A model generated the notes under the pieces. That model saw nothing but the letters and a program-made list of their open reading frames with translations. It made no database searches and was not told where the DNA came from. The position numbers and the translations under genes are program-made. Below are positions 29,401-43,357 of a stretch of 64,000 nt of DNA, piece by piece. Source of the stretch: Candidatus Thiodiazotropha sp. (ex Myrtea sp. 'scaly one' KF741663) (GTDB lineage Bacteria > Pseudomonadota > Gammaproteobacteria > Chromatiales > Chromatiaceae); assembly GCA_025655555.1 (NCBI GenBank), contig JAHXIQ010000002.1, positions 744,001-808,000 of the forward strand, written 5' to 3'. Position 1 is the first letter of the stretch; the number at the start of each line of letters is the position of its first letter.

Positions 29401-30497
29401 CTAACCATATCAAAGCAGGAACCAAGGTCACCAAAGGGTACCTCACTGAAATCGAGCGCGATAAGTGGCTGGAGATACGCCTGCGCAATGAGGATGCAGC
29501 CGCCCAGTTGGAGACGATTGCCGAGCAGATCAAGGCTCAGCGTGAAGACTTCCGTAATAAATACGAGGAGAAGAAACGCAAGCTGACAGCCGGTGATGAT
29601 CTGGCCCCTGGTGTGCTGAAGATGGTCAAGTGCTATGTGGCCGTTAAGCGCCGGGTACAACCTGGTGACAAAATGGCCGGGCGCCACGGTAACAAGGGTG
29701 TTATCTCCACCATCGTACCGGTCGAGGATATGCCGTTCGATGAGCATGGCGAGCCAGTGGATATTGTGCTGAACCCTCTTGGCGTACCTTCCCGAATGAA
29801 TGTCGGCCAGGTGCTGGAAACCCATCTGGGTTTTGCCGCCAAGGGTGTCGGGCGTCGTATTGGTGCGATGCTTGAAGAGCAGGTGAAGATGGCTGAACTG
29901 AGGAAGTTCCTCAATAAGGTCTACAACACCAGCGGTAAGAAGGAAGATATAGGTTCCATGACCGATGAAGAGGTTGTGGCCATGTGTAACAACCTGCGCG
30001 GTGGTGTGCCCATGGCGACACCGGTTTTCGATGGAGCGCATGAGACCGAAGTCAAACAGATGCTGGAACTGGCAGGATTGCCAGAGAGTGGACAGTGCAA
30101 GCTGTTCGATGGCCGAACCGGCGAGTCCTTCGAGCGCGACGTCACGGTTGGTTATATGTACATGCTTAAGCTCAACCATCTGGTCGATGACAAGATGCAT
30201 GCGCGTTCAACCGGTCCATACAGCTTGGTTACCCAGCAACCCCTGGGTGGTAAGGCGCAGTTTGGTGGGCAACGCTTTGGTGAGATGGAGGTCTGGGCGC
30301 TGGAGGCTTACGGTGCCGCCTATACCTTGCAAGAAATGCTTACCGTCAAGTCGGACGACGTCAATGGCCGCACCCGGATGTATAAAAACATCGTGGATGG
30401 CAACCATCAGATGGAGGCAGGTATGCCCGAGTCGTTCAACGTGCTGGTTAAAGAGATTCGTTCTCTGGCCATCAATATCGAATTGGAACAGGACTGA
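26421..30497 (+). CDS. rpoB: DNA-directed RNA polymerase subunit beta
   Basis: Catalytic-core subunit of 1,358 residues, about 16 longer than in E. coli. The rifampicin pocket reads [15 protein letters not shown] from residue 515, with D522, H532 and S537 as in sensitive strains (D516, H526 and S531 of E. coli). Other landmarks are [13 protein letters not shown] and the C-terminal [20 protein letters not shown]. It starts at ATG 26421 after GAGGGATGGCAGC and is cotranscribed with rpoC 42 bp downstream. Confidence 0.99.
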   Translation: MAYSFTEKKRIRKDFGKRPSILEVPFLLATQIDSYRDFLQDGVAPNERQDVGLHAAFKSVMPITSYSGNAVLEYVNYKLGEPVFDVRECQLRGTTYAAPLRVLVRLVIYDKEAPAGSKVVKDIREQEVYMGELPLMTDTGTFVINGTERVIVSQLHRSPGVFFDHDRGKTHSSGKLLFSARVIPYRGSWLDFEFDPKDNVFVRIDRRRKLPATILLRALGFDAEQIIEMFFETDTFSLTKRTLKVDLVPERLRGETVTFDIKTGDQVIVEAGRRITARHIRELEKAGVKKLDVPRDFIVGKVLAHNVVDKETGELIAEANAELTEEIFDVLVEKGVKKLNTLFTNDLDHGSFLSETLRIDSTSNELEAQVEIYRMMRPGEPPTKEAAQNLFNNLFFTSDRYDLSAVGRMKFNRRLSREDEVGEGVLSKEDIVDVLRELIDIRNGNGVVDDIDHLGNRRIRCVGEMAENQFRVGLVRVERAVKERLTQAESEGLMPQEMINAKPVSAAIKEFFGSSQLSQFMDQNNPLSEVTHKRRVSALGPGGLARERAGFEVRDVHPTHYGRVCPIETPEGPNIGLINSLAVYARTNRYGFLETPYRKVVDGKVTDQIDYLSAIEEGRFVIAQANAQLDAKGKLTDELVSSRFQNEFTLSTPDKVQYMDVSPKQIVSVAAALIPFLEHDDANRALMGSNMQRQAVPVLRAEKPLVGTGIERVVAVDSGVTVVSTRGGEIESVDAARIVVRVNDDETEAGEPGVDIYNLTKYTRSNQNTCINQRPLVNVGDQIARGDVLADGPSTDMGELALGQNLRVAFMPWNGYNFEDSILISERVVEEDRFTSIHIEEMTCMARDTKLGPEEITGDIPNVGEAALSKLDESGIVYIGAEVHEGDILVGKVTPKGESQLTPEEKLLRAIFGEKASDVKDTSLRVSSGMVGTVIDVQVFTRDGVEKDARALQIEQVELDRVRKDLDDQLRIMEDDTFNRIEKMLLGKLVDGGPNHIKAGTKVTKGYLTEIERDKWLEIRLRNEDAAAQLETIAEQIKAQREDFRNKYEEKKRKLTAGDDLAPGVLKMVKCYVAVKRRVQPGDKMAGRHGNKGVISTIVPVEDMPFDEHGEPVDIVLNPLGVPSRMNVGQVLETHLGFAAKGVGRRIGAMLEEQVKMAELRKFLNKVYNTSGKKEDIGSMTDEEVVAMCNNLRGGVPMATPVFDGAHETEVKQMLELAGLPESGQCKLFDGRTGESFERDVTVGYMYMLKLNHLVDDKMHARSTGPYSLVTQQPLGGKAQFGGQRFGEMEVWALEAYGAAYTLQEMLTVKSDDVNGRTRMYKNIVDGNHQMEAGMPESFNVLVKEIRSLAINIELEQD

Positions 30498-30539
30498 GGC
30501 ACTGACTCAGGTCAGTAACCGAATGCAGGAGAGACGATC

Positions 30540-33500
30540 TTGAAAGATCTACTGAATATTCTTAAGCAGCAGGGTCAGACTGAAGACTTCGACGCCATCC
30601 GTATTGGCTTGGCGTCGCCGGACATGATCCGTTCCTGGTCCTATGGCGAAGTAAAGAAGCCGGAGACCATCAACTATCGTACCTTCAAGCCGGAACGTGA
30701 CGGTCTGTTCTGCGCCAAGATCTTTGGCCCGGTCAGCGACTACGAGTGTCTTTGCGGCAAGTACAAGCGTCTAAAACATCGCGGTGTAGTGTGTGAGAAG
30801 TGTGGTGTCGAAGTGACGCTGGCTAAAGTGCGCCGTGAACGTATGGGCCACATCGAGTTGGCCAGTCCGGTAGCGCATATCTGGTTCCTCAAATCGCTGC
30901 CGTCACGTATCGGTCTCCTGATGGATATGACCCTGCGCGATATTGAGCGGGTGCTCTATTTCGAGTCCTTCGTGGTTGTCGATCCCGGTATGACACCGCT
31001 TGAGCGCGGTCAGTTGTTGACCGACGAACAGTATCTCGATGCCATCGAAGAGAATGGTGACGAATTCGATGCCCGTATGGGCGCCGAAGCGGTCTATGAG
31101 CTGCTGAAGACGATTGATATCCCGGAAGAGGTCAAACGTCTGCGAGAGGATATCCAGGGTACCAACTCCGAGACCAAGATCAAGAAATTCACCAAGCGCT
31201 TGAAGTTGCTGGAATCTCTGCTGGATTCCGGTAATCGCCCCGAGTGGATGGTGATGACCGTACTACCGGTATTACCGCCCGAGTTGCGTCCGCTGGTCCC
31301 CTTGGATGGTGGTCGTTTTGCAACTTCCGATCTTAACGACCTCTATCGTCGGGTGATCAACCGTAATAATCGTCTGAAACGCCTGCTCGATCTCAATGCA
31401 CCCGATATCATCGTGCGGAACGAGAAGCGTATGCTGCAGGAATCGGTCGATGCCCTGTTGGATAATGGCCGTCGCGGCCGTGCCATCACCGGCACCAACC
31501 GCCGTCCGCTGAAATCCCTTGCCGACATGATCAAGGGTAAGCAGGGCCGCTTCCGTCAGAACCTGCTCGGTAAGCGTGTCGATTATTCCGGTCGTTCGGT
31601 TATCGTGGTGGGTCCGACTCTCAAGTTGCACCAGTGTGGTCTGCCCAAGCGTATGGCACTGGAGCTGTTCAAGCCCTTTATCTTCAGCAAACTGCAATTA
31701 CGCGGCCTGGCCACTACCATCAAAGCGGCAAAGAAGCTGGTCGAGCGCGGTACCGGTGATGTGTGGGATATCCTCGAAGAGGTCATCCGCGAGCATCCCG
31801 TGATGCTCAATCGTGCACCCACCCTGCATCGTCTCGGCATCCAGGCCTTCGAGCCTGTGCTGATCGAAGGTAAGGCAATCCAGCTTCATCCGCTGGTTTG
31901 TACTGCGTTCAACGCGGACTTCGATGGCGACCAGATGGCGGTCCATGTACCGCTCTCTCTGGAGGCGCAGTTGGAAGCACGCAGCCTGATGATGTCGACC
32001 AACAATATTCTTTCGCCTGCCAATGGCGACCCCATCATCGTGCCTTCTCAGGATGTGGTATTGGGTCTCTATTTCATGACCCGTGAGCGGGTCAATGCGA
32101 AAGGCGAGGGTATGGTCTTTGCAGATCCAGACGAGGCCAAACGTGCCTATGAGGCTGGGAAAGCGGACCTTCAGGCGAGAGTAAAAGTTCGCCTGCGCGA
32201 AGTGGTGCAGGATGAGAGTGGCGAAAGAACAGAAGCCACAAAGATCATCGATACCACGATCGGACGTACGATCGTCTTTTCCATCGTGCCGGAAGGTCTC
32301 CCGTTCGAGAGTGTGGACCAGCCCATGGGTAAAAAGCAGATCTCGAATCTGATCAATGCCTGCTATCGCCAGCTGGGATTGAAGGACACGGTAATCTTTG
32401 CCGATCAGCTGATGTATATGGGTTTTCGCTACGCCACTCGAGCAGCTGTCTCCTTCTGCTCAAACGACATGGTCGTCCCTGAAGAGAAAGGCGATATCCT
32501 GTCTCGCGCTGAGGCCGAGGTTAAGGAGATCGAGAATCAGTATACCTCCGGGTTGGTGACCAACGGCGAACGTTACAACAAGGTGGTCGATATCTGGTCT
32601 CATACTAACGACCAGGTAGCGAAGGCGATGATGGGCAAGCTGGGTAAGGAGAAAGTGGCTGACCGCGAAGGAAAAGAAGTAGAGCAGGACTCCTTTAACT
32701 CAGTCTACATGATGGCCGATTCCGGTGCTCGTGGATCAGCGGCGCAGATTCGCCAGCTGGCAGGTATGCGTGGCCTGATGGCCAAACCAGATGGCTCCAT
32801 TATCGAAACGCCTATCACGGCTAACTTCCGAGAAGGTCTTGACGTACTGCAGTACTTCATCTCCACGCATGGTGCTCGTAAGGGTCTGGCGGATACGGCG
32901 TTGAAGACCGCTAACTCAGGTTATCTGACCCGACGTCTGGTTGATGTGGCTCAGGACATGGTGGTACTCGAGGAGGATTGCGGTACCGACGGAGGTCTGC
33001 TGATGCAGCCGATCATCGAAGGTGGTGACGTGGTCACGCCTCTGCGTGAGCGCATCCTCGGACGGGTTACCGCGGAGAACGTTTTACGTCCCAGTACTGA
33101 CGAGATAGTCTGCGAAGCAGGCACCCTGCTGGACGAGGCCTGGGTAGAAAAGCTCGAAGTTGCTGGTGTCGACCATATGATGGTGAGATCCGCGATTACC
33201 TGTAAGGCCAAAGTGGGTGCTTGCGCCAAATGCTACGGTCGTGACTTGGCTCGTGGTCATGAGGTCAATATGGGCGAATCGGTCGGCGTCATTGCAGCGC
33301 AGTCCATTGGTGAGCCCGGCACTCAGCTGACTATGCGGACGTTCCACATTGGTGGCGCCGCCTCCCGTTCCGCTGCGATCAATAACATACAGGTCAAGGC
33401 GGCAGGGATCGTCAAGCTGCACAACATCAAGACTGTCAAGCATGCTGCAGGACACTTGGTGGCCACATCACGTTCCGGTGAGCTGACAATTGTTGATGAC

Positions 33501-34754
33501 GTGGGCCGTGAACGTGAGCGGTACAAGCTGCCATATGGTGCCGTTCTGCATGTAGAGGATGGAACCGCAGTTGAGGGTGGACAGATCGTCGCCAACTGGG
33601 ATCCTCACACCCATCCGGTCATCACCGAAGTGGATGGTGTACTTCGATTCGTGGATTTTGTCGACGGCGTGACCGTACAGAAGAAGACCGATGAAGTCAC
33701 TGGGCTCAGCTCCCTTGAGGTTATTGATCCGAAACAGCGTCCGCCAGCTGGCAAAGATATTCGTCCGATGGTCAAGCTGGTTGACGAAAAAGGCAAAGAT
33801 CTCAATATTGCAGGCACCGATATTCCTGCTCACTACTATCTACCGGCAAATGCGGTGGTCAGTGTTCAGGATGGTGCGGATGTTGTTGTGGGCGACGTGC
33901 TAGCGCGTATTCCGCAAGAGTCCTCTAAGACCCGTGATATCACCGGTGGTTTGCCACGGGTGGCGGATCTCTTCGAGGCACGTAAACCAAAAGATCCCGC
34001 TATCCTGGCCGAGGCGACGGGTACGGTCAGCTTTGGTAAGGACACCAAGGGTAAGCAGCGTTTGATCATCACTGATGCGGATGGCGAACAGCATGAGGAG
34101 TTGATTCCTAAGTGGCGCCACGTGAACGTGTTCGAAGGTGAGCAGGTGGTGAAGGGCGAAATGATCTCTGATGGAGAGCTCAATCCGCACGACATCCTGC
34201 GTCTGAAAGGCGTGACTGACTTGGCCGAGTATCTGGTCAAAGAGATCCAGGACGTTTATCGCCTGCAGGGTGTAAAAATCAACGACAAGCACATCGAGGT
34301 TATCATCCGGCAGATGTTGCGTAAGATCGAGATCACTCAGCCGGGAGACAGCAAATTCCTGAAGGGTGAGCAGATTGAGAAGTCCGCGTTGCTGGAAGAG
34401 ACTGAGAAGTTGGCGGCGGAGGGTAAGCATTCTGCGCTCTATGTGCCGTTGTTGCTCGGTATTACCAAGGCATCCCTGGCCACAGAGTCATTTATCTCTG
34501 CAGCTTCCTTCCAGGAGACCACCCGAGTCCTCACAGAGGCAGCGGTCCGCGGTCTCGGCGACCGACTGAACGGTTTAAAAGAAAACGTAATCGTCGGACG
34601 TCTGATTCCGGCCGGTACTGGACTCTCGTACCATACCGAGCGCCGTCGACGGCGTCAGGAAGAGCTCATGGAACCTGAGGGTAAACCTGAGCTCGTGGTC
34701 GAAGAGGTTGAGCAGGCCTTCAAAGAGGCGCTGAATACCCCTGAAGCTGAGTGA
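30540..34754 (+). CDS. rpoC: DNA-directed RNA polymerase subunit beta'
   Basis: The 1,404-residue subunit carries the active-site Mg-binding motif NADFDGD at 458-464 (D460, D462, D464) and the zinc site C70, C72, C85, C88. The bridge-helix and trigger-loop region includes [16 protein letters not shown]. The start codon is TTG at 30540, supported by CAGGAGAGACG upstream and the conserved MKDLL N-terminus (E. coli uses GTG). Last gene of the rplKAJL-rpoBC run. Confidence 0.99.
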   Translation: MKDLLNILKQQGQTEDFDAIRIGLASPDMIRSWSYGEVKKPETINYRTFKPERDGLFCAKIFGPVSDYECLCGKYKRLKHRGVVCEKCGVEVTLAKVRRERMGHIELASPVAHIWFLKSLPSRIGLLMDMTLRDIERVLYFESFVVVDPGMTPLERGQLLTDEQYLDAIEENGDEFDARMGAEAVYELLKTIDIPEEVKRLREDIQGTNSETKIKKFTKRLKLLESLLDSGNRPEWMVMTVLPVLPPELRPLVPLDGGRFATSDLNDLYRRVINRNNRLKRLLDLNAPDIIVRNEKRMLQESVDALLDNGRRGRAITGTNRRPLKSLADMIKGKQGRFRQNLLGKRVDYSGRSVIVVGPTLKLHQCGLPKRMALELFKPFIFSKLQLRGLATTIKAAKKLVERGTGDVWDILEEVIREHPVMLNRAPTLHRLGIQAFEPVLIEGKAIQLHPLVCTAFNADFDGDQMAVHVPLSLEAQLEARSLMMSTNNILSPANGDPIIVPSQDVVLGLYFMTRERVNAKGEGMVFADPDEAKRAYEAGKADLQARVKVRLREVVQDESGERTEATKIIDTTIGRTIVFSIVPEGLPFESVDQPMGKKQISNLINACYRQLGLKDTVIFADQLMYMGFRYATRAAVSFCSNDMVVPEEKGDILSRAEAEVKEIENQYTSGLVTNGERYNKVVDIWSHTNDQVAKAMMGKLGKEKVADREGKEVEQDSFNSVYMMADSGARGSAAQIRQLAGMRGLMAKPDGSIIETPITANFREGLDVLQYFISTHGARKGLADTALKTANSGYLTRRLVDVAQDMVVLEEDCGTDGGLLMQPIIEGGDVVTPLRERILGRVTAENVLRPSTDEIVCEAGTLLDEAWVEKLEVAGVDHMMVRSAITCKAKVGACAKCYGRDLARGHEVNMGESVGVIAAQSIGEPGTQLTMRTFHIGGAASRSAAINNIQVKAAGIVKLHNIKTVKHAAGHLVATSRSGELTIVDDVGRERERYKLPYGAVLHVEDGTAVEGGQIVANWDPHTHPVITEVDGVLRFVDFVDGVTVQKKTDEVTGLSSLEVIDPKQRPPAGKDIRPMVKLVDEKGKDLNIAGTDIPAHYYLPANAVVSVQDGADVVVGDVLARIPQESSKTRDITGGLPRVADLFEARKPKDPAILAEATGTVSFGKDTKGKQRLIITDADGEQHEELIPKWRHVNVFEGEQVVKGEMISDGELNPHDILRLKGVTDLAEYLVKEIQDVYRLQGVKINDKHIEVIIRQMLRKIEITQPGDSKFLKGEQIEKSALLEETEKLAAEGKHSALYVPLLLGITKASLATESFISAASFQETTRVLTEAAVRGLGDRLNGLKENVIVGRLIPAGTGLSYHTERRRRRQEELMEPEGKPELVVEEVEQAFKEALNTPEAE

Positions 34755-34783
34755 TCATTTAGGGACAAGGCTGCTACAGTCCC

Positions 34784-34812
34784 TTGACAAGCGAATAGAG
34801 CAAGCATAGAAT
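34784..34812 (+). promoter_or_regulatory. Strong sigma70 promoter of the str superoperon
   Basis: TTGACA (34784-34789) and TAGAAT (34807-34812) are separated by exactly 17 bp, with a GCGCGCTC discriminator after the -10 as in stringently controlled promoters. It lies 30 bp after the rpoC stop and 206 bp before rpsL. Expected transcription start is about 34819. Confidence 0.85.
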
Positions 34813-34824
34813 GCGCGCTCTTTA

Positions 34825-34850
34825 GACAGGCCGGCCCATGCCGGCCTGTC
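34825..34850 (+). terminator. 11-bp perfect hairpin at the start of the rpsL leader
   Basis: GACAGGCCGGC (34825-34835) pairs perfectly with GCCGGCCTGTC (34840-34850) around CCAT, and GTTTCTG follows. The hairpin would begin about 6 nt into the str transcript. It could terminate rpoC read-through, or it could be a 5'-end stabiliser or attenuator of the str mRNA. The U-tract is poor, so the terminator role is uncertain. Confidence 0.55.
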
Positions 34851-35017
34851 GTTTCTGATACTCATAACGGCGGCTAAGCCGTTGTTGGGTAAAGTTATTT
34901 TTAGCCAGAGAAATCGGGCCGTCCTAGTGCGAAGCACGACTAAAAGGACAGTCATCGCTTTCTTCGGTGTTTTTTTGCTTCACCGCAAACAGTCAGCGTC
35001 CCTGGAGACGGAGTTAG

Positions 35018-35392
35018 ATGGCGACAATTAACCAGCTGGTGCGAAAGCCCAGGAAACGTAAAGCCCAGAAGAGTAATGTGCCAGCCCTAGAGGCTTGTCC
35101 GCAGCGCCGAGGCGTTTGCACGCGTGTCTATACCACGACACCAAAAAAGCCAAACTCAGCCTTGCGTAAAGTGGCGCGTGTTCGCCTGACCAACGGTTAT
35201 GAGGTCACCAGCTATATCGGTGGTGAGGGGCATAATCTCCAGGAGCACTCGGTTGTGCTGATTCGTGGTGGACGTGTGAAGGATTTACCTGGTGTTCGCT
35301 ACCACACGGTGCGTGGCAGTCTGGATACGTCGGGTGTAGAGAAGCGCCGTCAGGGCCGCTCCAAATACGGTGCCAAACGACCGAAAGGTTAG
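35018..35392 (+). CDS. rpsL: 30S ribosomal protein S12
   Basis: S12 controls decoding accuracy at the A site. The product is 124 residues, with [11 protein letters not shown] (K43 and K44) and [13 protein letters not shown] (K88, P91) unchanged, so no known streptomycin-resistance substitution is present. Good ribosome-binding site (GGAGACGGAGTT). First gene of the str operon, with a long 5' leader of about 200 nt. Confidence 0.99.
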   Translation: MATINQLVRKPRKRKAQKSNVPALEACPQRRGVCTRVYTTTPKKPNSALRKVARVRLTNGYEVTSYIGGEGHNLQEHSVVLIRGGRVKDLPGVRYHTVRGSLDTSGVEKRRQGRSKYGAKRPKG

Positions 35393-35427
35393 TGGTTACG
35401 CAGTACAAGATTTACTTACAGGGTTGA

Positions 35428-35907
<480 letters not shown>

Positions 35908-35956
35908 GCGACCTAATAACTCTTTTAATTTAGCTCTTTAAAAACAGGTTTGTAAC

Positions 35957-38053
35957 GTGGCACGGAAAACTCCTATCGAGCGCTATCGCAATATCGGCAT
36001 CATGGCGCACATCGATGCTGGTAAAACGACGACGACTGAGCGTGTGCTCTACTACACGGGTGTGTCTCACAAGATTGGTGAGGTGCACGACGGTGCGGCT
36101 ACCATGGATTGGATGGAGCAGGAGCAGGAGCGTGGTATTACTATCACCTCGGCTGCCACGACCTGTTTCTGGAGCGGTATGGGGCAACAGTTCCCTGAGC
36201 ACCGCTTTAATATCATTGATACCCCCGGACATGTGGACTTTACCATTGAGGTAGAGCGTTCTCTGCGTGTACTGGATGGCGCGGTCTTCGTGCTGTGTGC
36301 GGTGGGTGGTGTCGAACCCCAGTCTGAGACAGTCTGGCGTCAGGCCAACAAATACAATGTTCCTCGTATGGCGTTCGTCAATAAGATGGATCGTATGGGG
36401 GCGGACTTCTTTCGCGTAGTGGGTCATCTTAAGGATCGTCTTGGTGCCAATGCGGTGCCGATCCAGGTGCCAGTAGGTGCCGAAGAAGGCTTCAAGGGCG
36501 TTATCGACCTTATTAAAATGAAGTCCATCGTCTGGAGCGAAGAGAATATGGGTGCTCAGTTCGAGTACGCCGATATTCCGGCAGACCTTCAGGATACTTG
36601 CGACGAATGGCGCGAGCATATGGTTGAGGCTGCAGCAGAAGGCAACGACGAGTTGATGGAAAAGTATCTGGAAGAGGGTGATCTTTCAGAGGAAGAGATC
36701 CTCGAGGGTTTGCGTCAACGTACCCTGCGTTTGGAGATTGTGCCGGTTACCTGTGGTTCTGCATTCAAGAATAAGGGCGTGCAGGCGGTTCTCGATAAGA
36801 TTATCGAGGTCATGCCCTCGCCTGTCGATGTGCCTGCGATCAGCGGTATTCTGGATGATGCGGATGGAACCGAAGAAGAGCGTCCTTCGGATGACAATGC
36901 ACCCTTTGCTGCATTGGCGTTCAAAGTTGCGACTGACCCCTTTGTCGGTACCTTGACCTTCTTCCGTGTTTACTCCGGCGTGTTGAGGTCAGGTGACTCT
37001 GTCTACAATCCGGTCAAGGGTAAGAAAGAACGTGTCGGGCGTATTTTGCAGATGCATTCCAACTCTCGCGAAGAGATCAAAGAAGTATTGGCCGGCGATA
37101 TTGCTGCTGCGGTAGGTCTCAAGGATGTCACTACGGGTGACACACTGTGTGCTCTGGACAAGCCGATTACTCTGGAGCGAATGGAGTTCCCTGAGCCGGT
37201 TATCTCCGTCGCGGTAGAGCCTAAGACTAAGAGTGACCAGGAGAAGATGGGTATTGCGCTTTCCAAGTTGGCGCAGGAGGATCCCTCATTCCGCGTCGCT
37301 TCTGATGAAGAGTCAGGTCAGACGATTATCTCTGGCATGGGTGAGCTGCATCTCGATATCATCGTCGACCGTATGCGTCGCGAGTTCAGTGTGGAAGCCA
37401 ACGTAGGTGCTCCCCAGGTGGCCTATCGCGAGACCATCCGTAAGTCCATTGAGCAGGAAGGTAAGTTTGTACGTCAGTCGGGTGGTCGTGGTCAGTTTGG
37501 TCATGTCTATCTGCGTATAGAGCCGCAAGAGGCAGGCACGGGCTACGAGTTCGTCAATCAGATCGTTGGTGGTGCTGTGCCGCGTGAATATATACCTGCG
37601 GTCGACAAGGGCGTGCAGGAATCCATGGGCAACGGTGTTATCGCCGGCTACCCTATGGTCGATGTCAAGGTTACCCTCTATGACGGTTCTTATCATGACG
37701 TTGACTCCAGTGAAATGGCTTTCAAGATTGCGGGTTCCATGTGTTTCAAAGAGGGTGCCCGTAACGCCAAACCGGTACTCCTGGAGCCGATGATGAAGGT
37801 AGAGGTCATCACTCCGGAAGAGTACATGGGTGATGTGATGGGTGATCTCAATAGTCGCCGCGGTATTGTTCAGGGTATGGATGACACCCCGGCTGGCAGG
37901 CAGATCAAGGCCGAAGTACCGCTGTCCGCAATGTTTGGTTATGCAACCGATCTGCGCTCTGCGACGCAAGGCCGCGCCAACTACAGCATGGAATTTGCTA
38001 AATATTCAGAGGTGCCGGCCAGCATAGCCGACGCCATTATCAAGAAACAATAA
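35957..38053 (+). CDS. fusA: Elongation factor G
   Basis: The GTPase that translocates tRNA and mRNA, 698 residues. G1 is [16 protein letters not shown]3 is DTPGHVDF and G4 is [10 protein letters not shown]. Domain IV carries [17 protein letters not shown]. The start is GTG at 35957, with only a weak ribosome-binding site (ACAGGTTTGTAAC). tuf copy 2 follows 20 bp later. Confidence 0.99.
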   Translation: MARKTPIERYRNIGIMAHIDAGKTTTTERVLYYTGVSHKIGEVHDGAATMDWMEQEQERGITITSAATTCFWSGMGQQFPEHRFNIIDTPGHVDFTIEVERSLRVLDGAVFVLCAVGGVEPQSETVWRQANKYNVPRMAFVNKMDRMGADFFRVVGHLKDRLGANAVPIQVPVGAEEGFKGVIDLIKMKSIVWSEENMGAQFEYADIPADLQDTCDEWREHMVEAAAEGNDELMEKYLEEGDLSEEEILEGLRQRTLRLEIVPVTCGSAFKNKGVQAVLDKIIEVMPSPVDVPAISGILDDADGTEEERPSDDNAPFAALAFKVATDPFVGTLTFFRVYSGVLRSGDSVYNPVKGKKERVGRILQMHSNSREEIKEVLAGDIAAAVGLKDVTTGDTLCALDKPITLERMEFPEPVISVAVEPKTKSDQEKMGIALSKLAQEDPSFRVASDEESGQTIISGMGELHLDIIVDRMRREFSVEANVGAPQVAYRETIRKSIEQEGKFVRQSGGRGQFGHVYLRIEPQEAGTGYEFVNQIVGGAVPREYIPAVDKGVQESMGNGVIAGYPMVDVKVTLYDGSYHDVDSSEMAFKIAGSMCFKEGARNAKPVLLEPMMKVEVITPEEYMGDVMGDLNSRRGIVQGMDDTPAGRQIKAEVPLSAMFGYATDLRSATQGRANYSMEFAKYSEVPASIADAIIKKQ

Positions 38054-38073
38054 TCGGGTATAGGGGTAGCACT

Positions 38074-39264
<1,191 letters not shown>

Positions 39265-39270
39265 GAGATA

Positions 39271-39582
39271 ATGGCTAACCAGAGAATTCGAATTCGTCTG
39301 AAAGCGTTTGATCATCGTCTGATCGATCAATCCGCACGAGAAATCGTGGAAACCGCCAAGCGCACTGGTGCGCAGGTGCGTGGCCCGATTCCGCTGCCGA
39401 CAAAAAATGAGCGTTTCACCATACTCATCTCTCCGCATGTCAATAAAGATGCGCGGGATCAGTATGAGATTCGTACCCACAAACGCCTGTTGGATATCGT
39501 AGAGCCAACAGATAAGACAGTGGATGCGTTAATGAAGCTCGATTTGGCTGCCGGCGTGGACGTGCAGATCAAACTGAACTGA
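39271..39582 (+). CDS. rpsJ: 30S ribosomal protein S10
   Basis: S10 sits in the 30S head and doubles as NusE, the NusG-bound antitermination partner. The product is 103 residues; [18 protein letters not shown] at the start and [15 protein letters not shown] in the loop are diagnostic. Head of the S10 gene set, 6 bp after tuf and 10 bp before rplC. Confidence 0.99.
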   Translation: MANQRIRIRLKAFDHRLIDQSAREIVETAKRTGAQVRGPIPLPTKNERFTILISPHVNKDARDQYEIRTHKRLLDIVEPTDKTVDALMKLDLAAGVDVQIKLN

Positions 39583-39592
39583 GGTTAAGAAG

Positions 39593-40243
39593 ATGGCGAT
39601 TGGAATAGTCGGCCGAAAGGCAGGAATGACCCGGGTCTTCACCGATGAGGGTGTTTCGGTTCCTGTTACTGTTATTGAGGTTGCGCCTAACCTTGTTGCG
39701 CAACTCAAACGTGAAGAGAGTGATGGTTATCTGTCTGTTCAGATAACTTCCGGCTCGCGCAAAACTTCTCGTGTAAGTAAGCCGGAGACCGGGCACTTTG
39801 CCAAAGCGGGTGTGGAAGCGGGTCGCGGGCTCTGGGAGTTTCGTGCAGAAGCTGCAGACCTTGAGGGTGTCGAGGTTGGTAGTGAAATTAAAATTGATCG
39901 CTTTGAGGCGGGTCAGTTAGTCGATGTGCGGGGACGTACCCAGGGTAAGGGTTTTCAGGGTGGTGTGAAGCGTCATAACTTTCGAATGCAGGACGCAACC
40001 CATGGCAACTCGCTGTCTCATCGCGCACCAGGTTCCATCGGCCAATGCCAGACTCCGGGCCGGGTATTCAAAGGCAAGAAAATGGCCGGGCATATGGGCG
40101 CAGCACAGCGTTGTCAGCAGAATCTCGAAGTGGTTCGCGTTGATACTGAGCGTAATCTGCTGCTGGTCAAGGGTGCTGTTCCTGGCTCGAAGGGTGGTGA
40201 TGTAATCGTCACGCCAGCCGTGAAGATGAAGAATAAAGGGTGA
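39593..40243 (+). CDS. rplC: 50S ribosomal protein L3
   Basis: An early 50S assembly protein near the peptidyl-transferase centre. The product is 216 residues, starting [15 protein letters not shown]. The internal loop reaching the catalytic centre includes [16 protein letters not shown]; its glutamine, in [18 protein letters not shown], is the site methylated by PrmB in E. coli. It ends 5 bp before the rplD ATG. Confidence 0.99.
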   Translation: MAIGIVGRKAGMTRVFTDEGVSVPVTVIEVAPNLVAQLKREESDGYLSVQITSGSRKTSRVSKPETGHFAKAGVEAGRGLWEFRAEAADLEGVEVGSEIKIDRFEAGQLVDVRGRTQGKGFQGGVKRHNFRMQDATHGNSLSHRAPGSIGQCQTPGRVFKGKKMAGHMGAAQRCQQNLEVVRVDTERNLLLVKGAVPGSKGGDVIVTPAVKMKNKG

Positions 40244-40248
40244 CTTTT

Positions 40249-40860
40249 ATGGATCTCAATGTACAAACAGCTGTAGGTGCACAGACACTTCAAGTGTCCG
40301 ATGAGGTCTTTGGTGCTGACTTTAAGGAGGCACTGATTCATCAGGTGGTGACAGCTCACATGGCTGCAGCACGTGCAGGTACCAAGGCACAGAAGAACCG
40401 GGCTGCCGTTCGCGGTGGTGGTGCGAAACCTTTTCGTCAAAAAGGCACAGGTCGTGCACGTGCAGGTACCAGCAGGAGTCCGATCTGGCGTAGTGGTGGT
40501 GTGAATTTCGCGGCCAGTCCGCGTAACTTTGCACAGAAGGTCAATCGCAAGATGTTTCGAGGCGCGATTCGCTCCATCCTCTCTGAGTTGAATCGTCAGG
40601 AGCGTCTTATCGTTGTCGATGAGATCAATATCTCAGCACCGAAGACCAAAGAATTGCTTGCAAAGCTGAAAGGCTTGGATCTGAGTGATGTGCTGATTGT
40701 GGCGGTCAATCCGGACGAAAATCTCTATCTTGCAGCACGTAACTTATACGGTGTAGATGTCTGTGAGGTTAATGAAATCGATCCGGTGAGCCTGGTTGCC
40801 TATGAAAAAGTCATGGTCACTGAAGGCGCGGTGAAAAAACTTGAGGAGCGCTTGGCATGA
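40249..40860 (+). CDS. rplD: 50S ribosomal protein L4
   Basis: L4 lines the exit tunnel and in E. coli represses the S10 operon. The product is 203 residues from ATG 40249 ([12 protein letters not shown]), which has GGGTG upstream; an in-frame GTG at 40240 overlaps the rplC stop and is less likely. The tunnel loop contains [19 protein letters not shown]. The stop overlaps the rplW start by 4 bp. Confidence 0.97.
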   Translation: MDLNVQTAVGAQTLQVSDEVFGADFKEALIHQVVTAHMAAARAGTKAQKNRAAVRGGGAKPFRQKGTGRARAGTSRSPIWRSGGVNFAASPRNFAQKVNRKMFRGAIRSILSELNRQERLIVVDEINISAPKTKELLAKLKGLDLSDVLIVAVNPDENLYLAARNLYGVDVCEVNEIDPVSLVAYEKVMVTEGAVKKLEERLA

Positions 40861-41153
40861 ATAACGAACGTCTCATGAAAGTGCTGCTCAGCCCATTGGT
40901 ATCAGAGAAAAGCAGTGTTATTGCCGATGCCAATCAACAGTACACCTTTCGCGTTGCCACGGATGCAACCAAGCGGGAAATAGCCAAGGCCGTCGAAAAG
41001 CTTTTCGAGGTTCAGGTTGACTCCGTACAAGTCGTCAATGTGAAGGGTAAGCAGAAGCGTTTCGGTAATATCCAAGGTAAACGCTCTGACTGGAAGAAAG
41101 CATACGTTCGTCTTAAGCCTGGTAGCGAAATTGATTTCGCAGCTGGCGCATAA
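40857..41153 (+). CDS. rplW: 50S ribosomal protein L23
   Basis: L23 lies at the tunnel exit and docks trigger factor and SRP. The product is 98 residues; [15 protein letters not shown] and the loop [11 protein letters not shown] are typical. Its ATG overlaps the rplD stop (ATGA), so the two are coupled. Confidence 0.98.
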   Translation: MNNERLMKVLLSPLVSEKSSVIADANQQYTFRVATDATKREIAKAVEKLFEVQVDSVQVVNVKGKQKRFGNIQGKRSDWKKAYVRLKPGSEIDFAAGA

Positions 41154-41176
41154 GCAATTAAAACAGGATTGGGATT

Positions 41177-42004
41177 ATGGCAGTCGTAAAATCTAAACCG
41201 ACCTCTGCAGGCCGCAGATTTGTGGTCAAGGTTGTCAATGCCGACCTGCATAAGGGCGAGCCTCATGGTCCGCTGCTGGCAAAAAAGAGCAAGTCAGGTG
41301 GTCGTAACAACAACGGTCGTATCACGACACGGCATCGTGGCGGTGGTCACAAGCAGCGCTATCGTGTAATCGATTTCAAGCGTAACAAGGAAGGTATTCC
41401 TGCAGTTGTCGAGCGCCTTGAGTACGATCCTAACAGGACGGCTCATATTGCACTGATTCGCTATGCGGATGGTGAGCGTTCTTACATCATCGCACCTAGC
41501 AATCTACACGCAGGTGACAAGATCGAGTCCGGTAGTGGAGCGCCTATCAAAACAGGCAACTGCCTGCCGTTAAGAAATATCCCTATGGGATCTGTCGTGC
41601 ATTGTATTGAAATGAAACCTGGCAAAGGTGCGCAGATGGCGCGCTCAGCTGGTGCATCTGTTCAGTTGGTTGCCCGTGAAGGTGAGCATGCCACTCTGCG
41701 ATTACGCTCCGGCGAGATGCGCAAAGTGCCTGCAGACTGCCGGGCAGTCATCGGTGAGGTTTCAAATTCCGAGCACAATCTTCGCTCTCTGGGTAAAGCC
41801 GGTGCAACACGCTGGAAGGGTATTCGCCCAACCGTGCGAGGTGTTGCAATGAATCCGGTTGATCACCCGCATGGTGGTGGTGAAGGTCGTACATCTGGTG
41901 GTCGCCATCCGGTCTCTCCATGGGGGACGCCGACCAAGGGTTATAAGACCCGTACTAACAAGCGTACGAACAAAATGATCGTACGTCGTCGAAATCGTAA
42001 ATAA
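41177..42004 (+). CDS. rplB: 50S ribosomal protein L2
   Basis: A core 50S protein needed for subunit joining and peptidyl transfer. The product is 275 residues. The C-terminal [18 protein letters not shown] contains the conserved functional histidine, and the extreme end is a basic RRNRK tail. It lies 23 bp after rplW. Confidence 0.99.
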   Translation: MAVVKSKPTSAGRRFVVKVVNADLHKGEPHGPLLAKKSKSGGRNNNGRITTRHRGGGHKQRYRVIDFKRNKEGIPAVVERLEYDPNRTAHIALIRYADGERSYIIAPSNLHAGDKIESGSGAPIKTGNCLPLRNIPMGSVVHCIEMKPGKGAQMARSAGASVQLVAREGEHATLRLRSGEMRKVPADCRAVIGEVSNSEHNLRSLGKAGATRWKGIRPTVRGVAMNPVDHPHGGGEGRTSGGRHPVSPWGTPTKGYKTRTNKRTNKMIVRRRNRK

Positions 42005-42023
42005 ATGATTAGGGGTTAGAGTC

Positions 42024-42296
42024 GTGCCACGTTCAATCAGAAAAGGGCCATTTATCGACCACCATCTTGCTAAGAAAGTGGATGATGCTGTAGCTCAGAA
42101 CAACAAACGACCGATCAAGACTTGGTCGCGTAGATCAGTCGTTTTGCCGGAAATGGTAGGTCTGACCATTGCGGTACACAATGGTAAACAGCATGTCCCA
42201 GTACTGATCTCAGAGAACATGGTCGGACATAAATTGGGCGAATTCGCACAGACTCGAACCTATCGTGGTCACGCTGCGGATAGAAAGTCCAAGTAG
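42024..42296 (+). CDS. rpsS: 30S ribosomal protein S19
   Basis: A head protein that forms the bridge with S13. The product is 90 residues beginning [18 protein letters not shown]. The start codon is GTG at 42024 after AGGGGTTAGAGTC. It lies 8 bp before rplV. Confidence 0.98.
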   Translation: MPRSIRKGPFIDHHLAKKVDDAVAQNNKRPIKTWSRRSVVLPEMVGLTIAVHNGKQHVPVLISENMVGHKLGEFAQTRTYRGHAADRKSK

Positions 42297-42304
42297 AGGA
42301 TTAG

Positions 42305-42640
42305 ATGATGCAGACAACAGCTAAATTGCGTCATGCCCGCATCGCAGCTCAGAAAGGGCGATTGGTGGCAGACCAGATTCGTGGCTTACCTGTAGAGCAG
42401 GCGTTAAATATTCTTGCCTTCAGCAAGAAAAAAGGTGCCGTGCTGGTTAAAAAGGTACTTGAATCAGCCATTGCCAATGCCGAGCATAATGAAGGTGCTG
42501 ATATCGATGAGCTGAAAGTGTCCGCCGTCAGCGTAGACGAAGGGCCTACCATGAAGCGCATACGTGCTCGGGCTAAAGGCCGTGCATCCCGGATTCTAAA
42601 GCGAACCAGTCACATCAATGTGACTGTCGCAGATAAGTAA
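42305..42640 (+). CDS. rplV: 50S ribosomal protein L22
   Basis: L22 lines the exit tunnel with its long beta hairpin. The product is 111 residues with [20 protein letters not shown] and the hairpin [20 protein letters not shown]. Two ATG codons are adjacent (42305 and 42308); either gives the same protein apart from one Met. No macrolide-resistance deletion is seen in the hairpin. Confidence 0.98.
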   Translation: MMQTTAKLRHARIAAQKGRLVADQIRGLPVEQALNILAFSKKKGAVLVKKVLESAIANAEHNEGADIDELKVSAVSVDEGPTMKRIRARAKGRASRILKRTSHINVTVADK

Positions 42641-42658
42641 CAGGCAAGAGAGGCCGAA

Positions 42659-43354
42659 ATGGGTCAGAAAGTACATCCAACTGGTATACGACTCGGTATC
42701 GTTAAAGACTGGACGTCTAAGTGGTATGCAGATTCAAAGCATTATGCGGATCTGCTGAATAACGATCTCGAAGTGCGTGAGTTTCTGAAAAAGCGTCTGT
42801 CACAGGCCTCAGTCAGTCGTATTCAGATTGATCGCCCAGCCAATAACGCACACATCACGGTTCATACTGCCCGCCCAGGTTTGGTGATCGGTAAGAAAGG
42901 TGAGGATATCGATGCGTTGAGGGCTGAGGTCTCTAGCATGATGGGCATTCCTGTCCACATGAGCATTGAAGAGATCCGCAAGCCTGAGCTTGACGCCCAG
43001 CTTGTCGCTGAAGGCATTGCTCAGCAACTGGAACGTCGTGTCATGTTCAGACGTGCCATGAAACGTTCTGTTCAAAACGCCATGCGTCTGGGTGCTGGTG
43101 GCATCAAGGTAAATATCGGCGGCCGTTTGAATGGTGCTGAAATCGCGCGTTCGGAATGGTATCGCGAGGGTCGTGTTCCCCTGCATACACTGCGTGCCGA
43201 TATCGATTACGGATTCGCAGAAGCCAACACGACATACGGCATTATTGGCGTAAAAGTTTGGGTCTTTAAAGGCGAAGTCTTTGGGGATCGCGAAGAAGTG
43301 GAAGCCGAGCCTAAGCCTAAAACTAAGGCTGCGCCGGCGGGAAAGAGGTCGTAA
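42659..43354 (+). CDS. rpsC: 30S ribosomal protein S3
   Basis: S3 forms part of the mRNA entry channel. The product is 231 residues. It begins [17 protein letters not shown], and the KH domain includes [17 protein letters not shown]. The C-terminal end is lysine-rich ([13 protein letters not shown]). It ends 3 bp before rplP. Confidence 0.99.
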   Translation: MGQKVHPTGIRLGIVKDWTSKWYADSKHYADLLNNDLEVREFLKKRLSQASVSRIQIDRPANNAHITVHTARPGLVIGKKGEDIDALRAEVSSMMGIPVHMSIEEIRKPELDAQLVAEGIAQQLERRVMFRRAMKRSVQNAMRLGAGGIKVNIGGRLNGAEIARSEWYREGRVPLHTLRADIDYGFAEANTTYGIIGVKVWVFKGEVFGDREEVEAEPKPKTKAAPAGKRS

Positions 43355-43357
43355 GTC

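Noticed and set aside
29187-30200. A 337-codon open frame antisense to rpoB
   Set aside because: It is fully inside rpoB, has no ribosome-binding site or recognisable motif, and mirrors the codon bias of the real gene.
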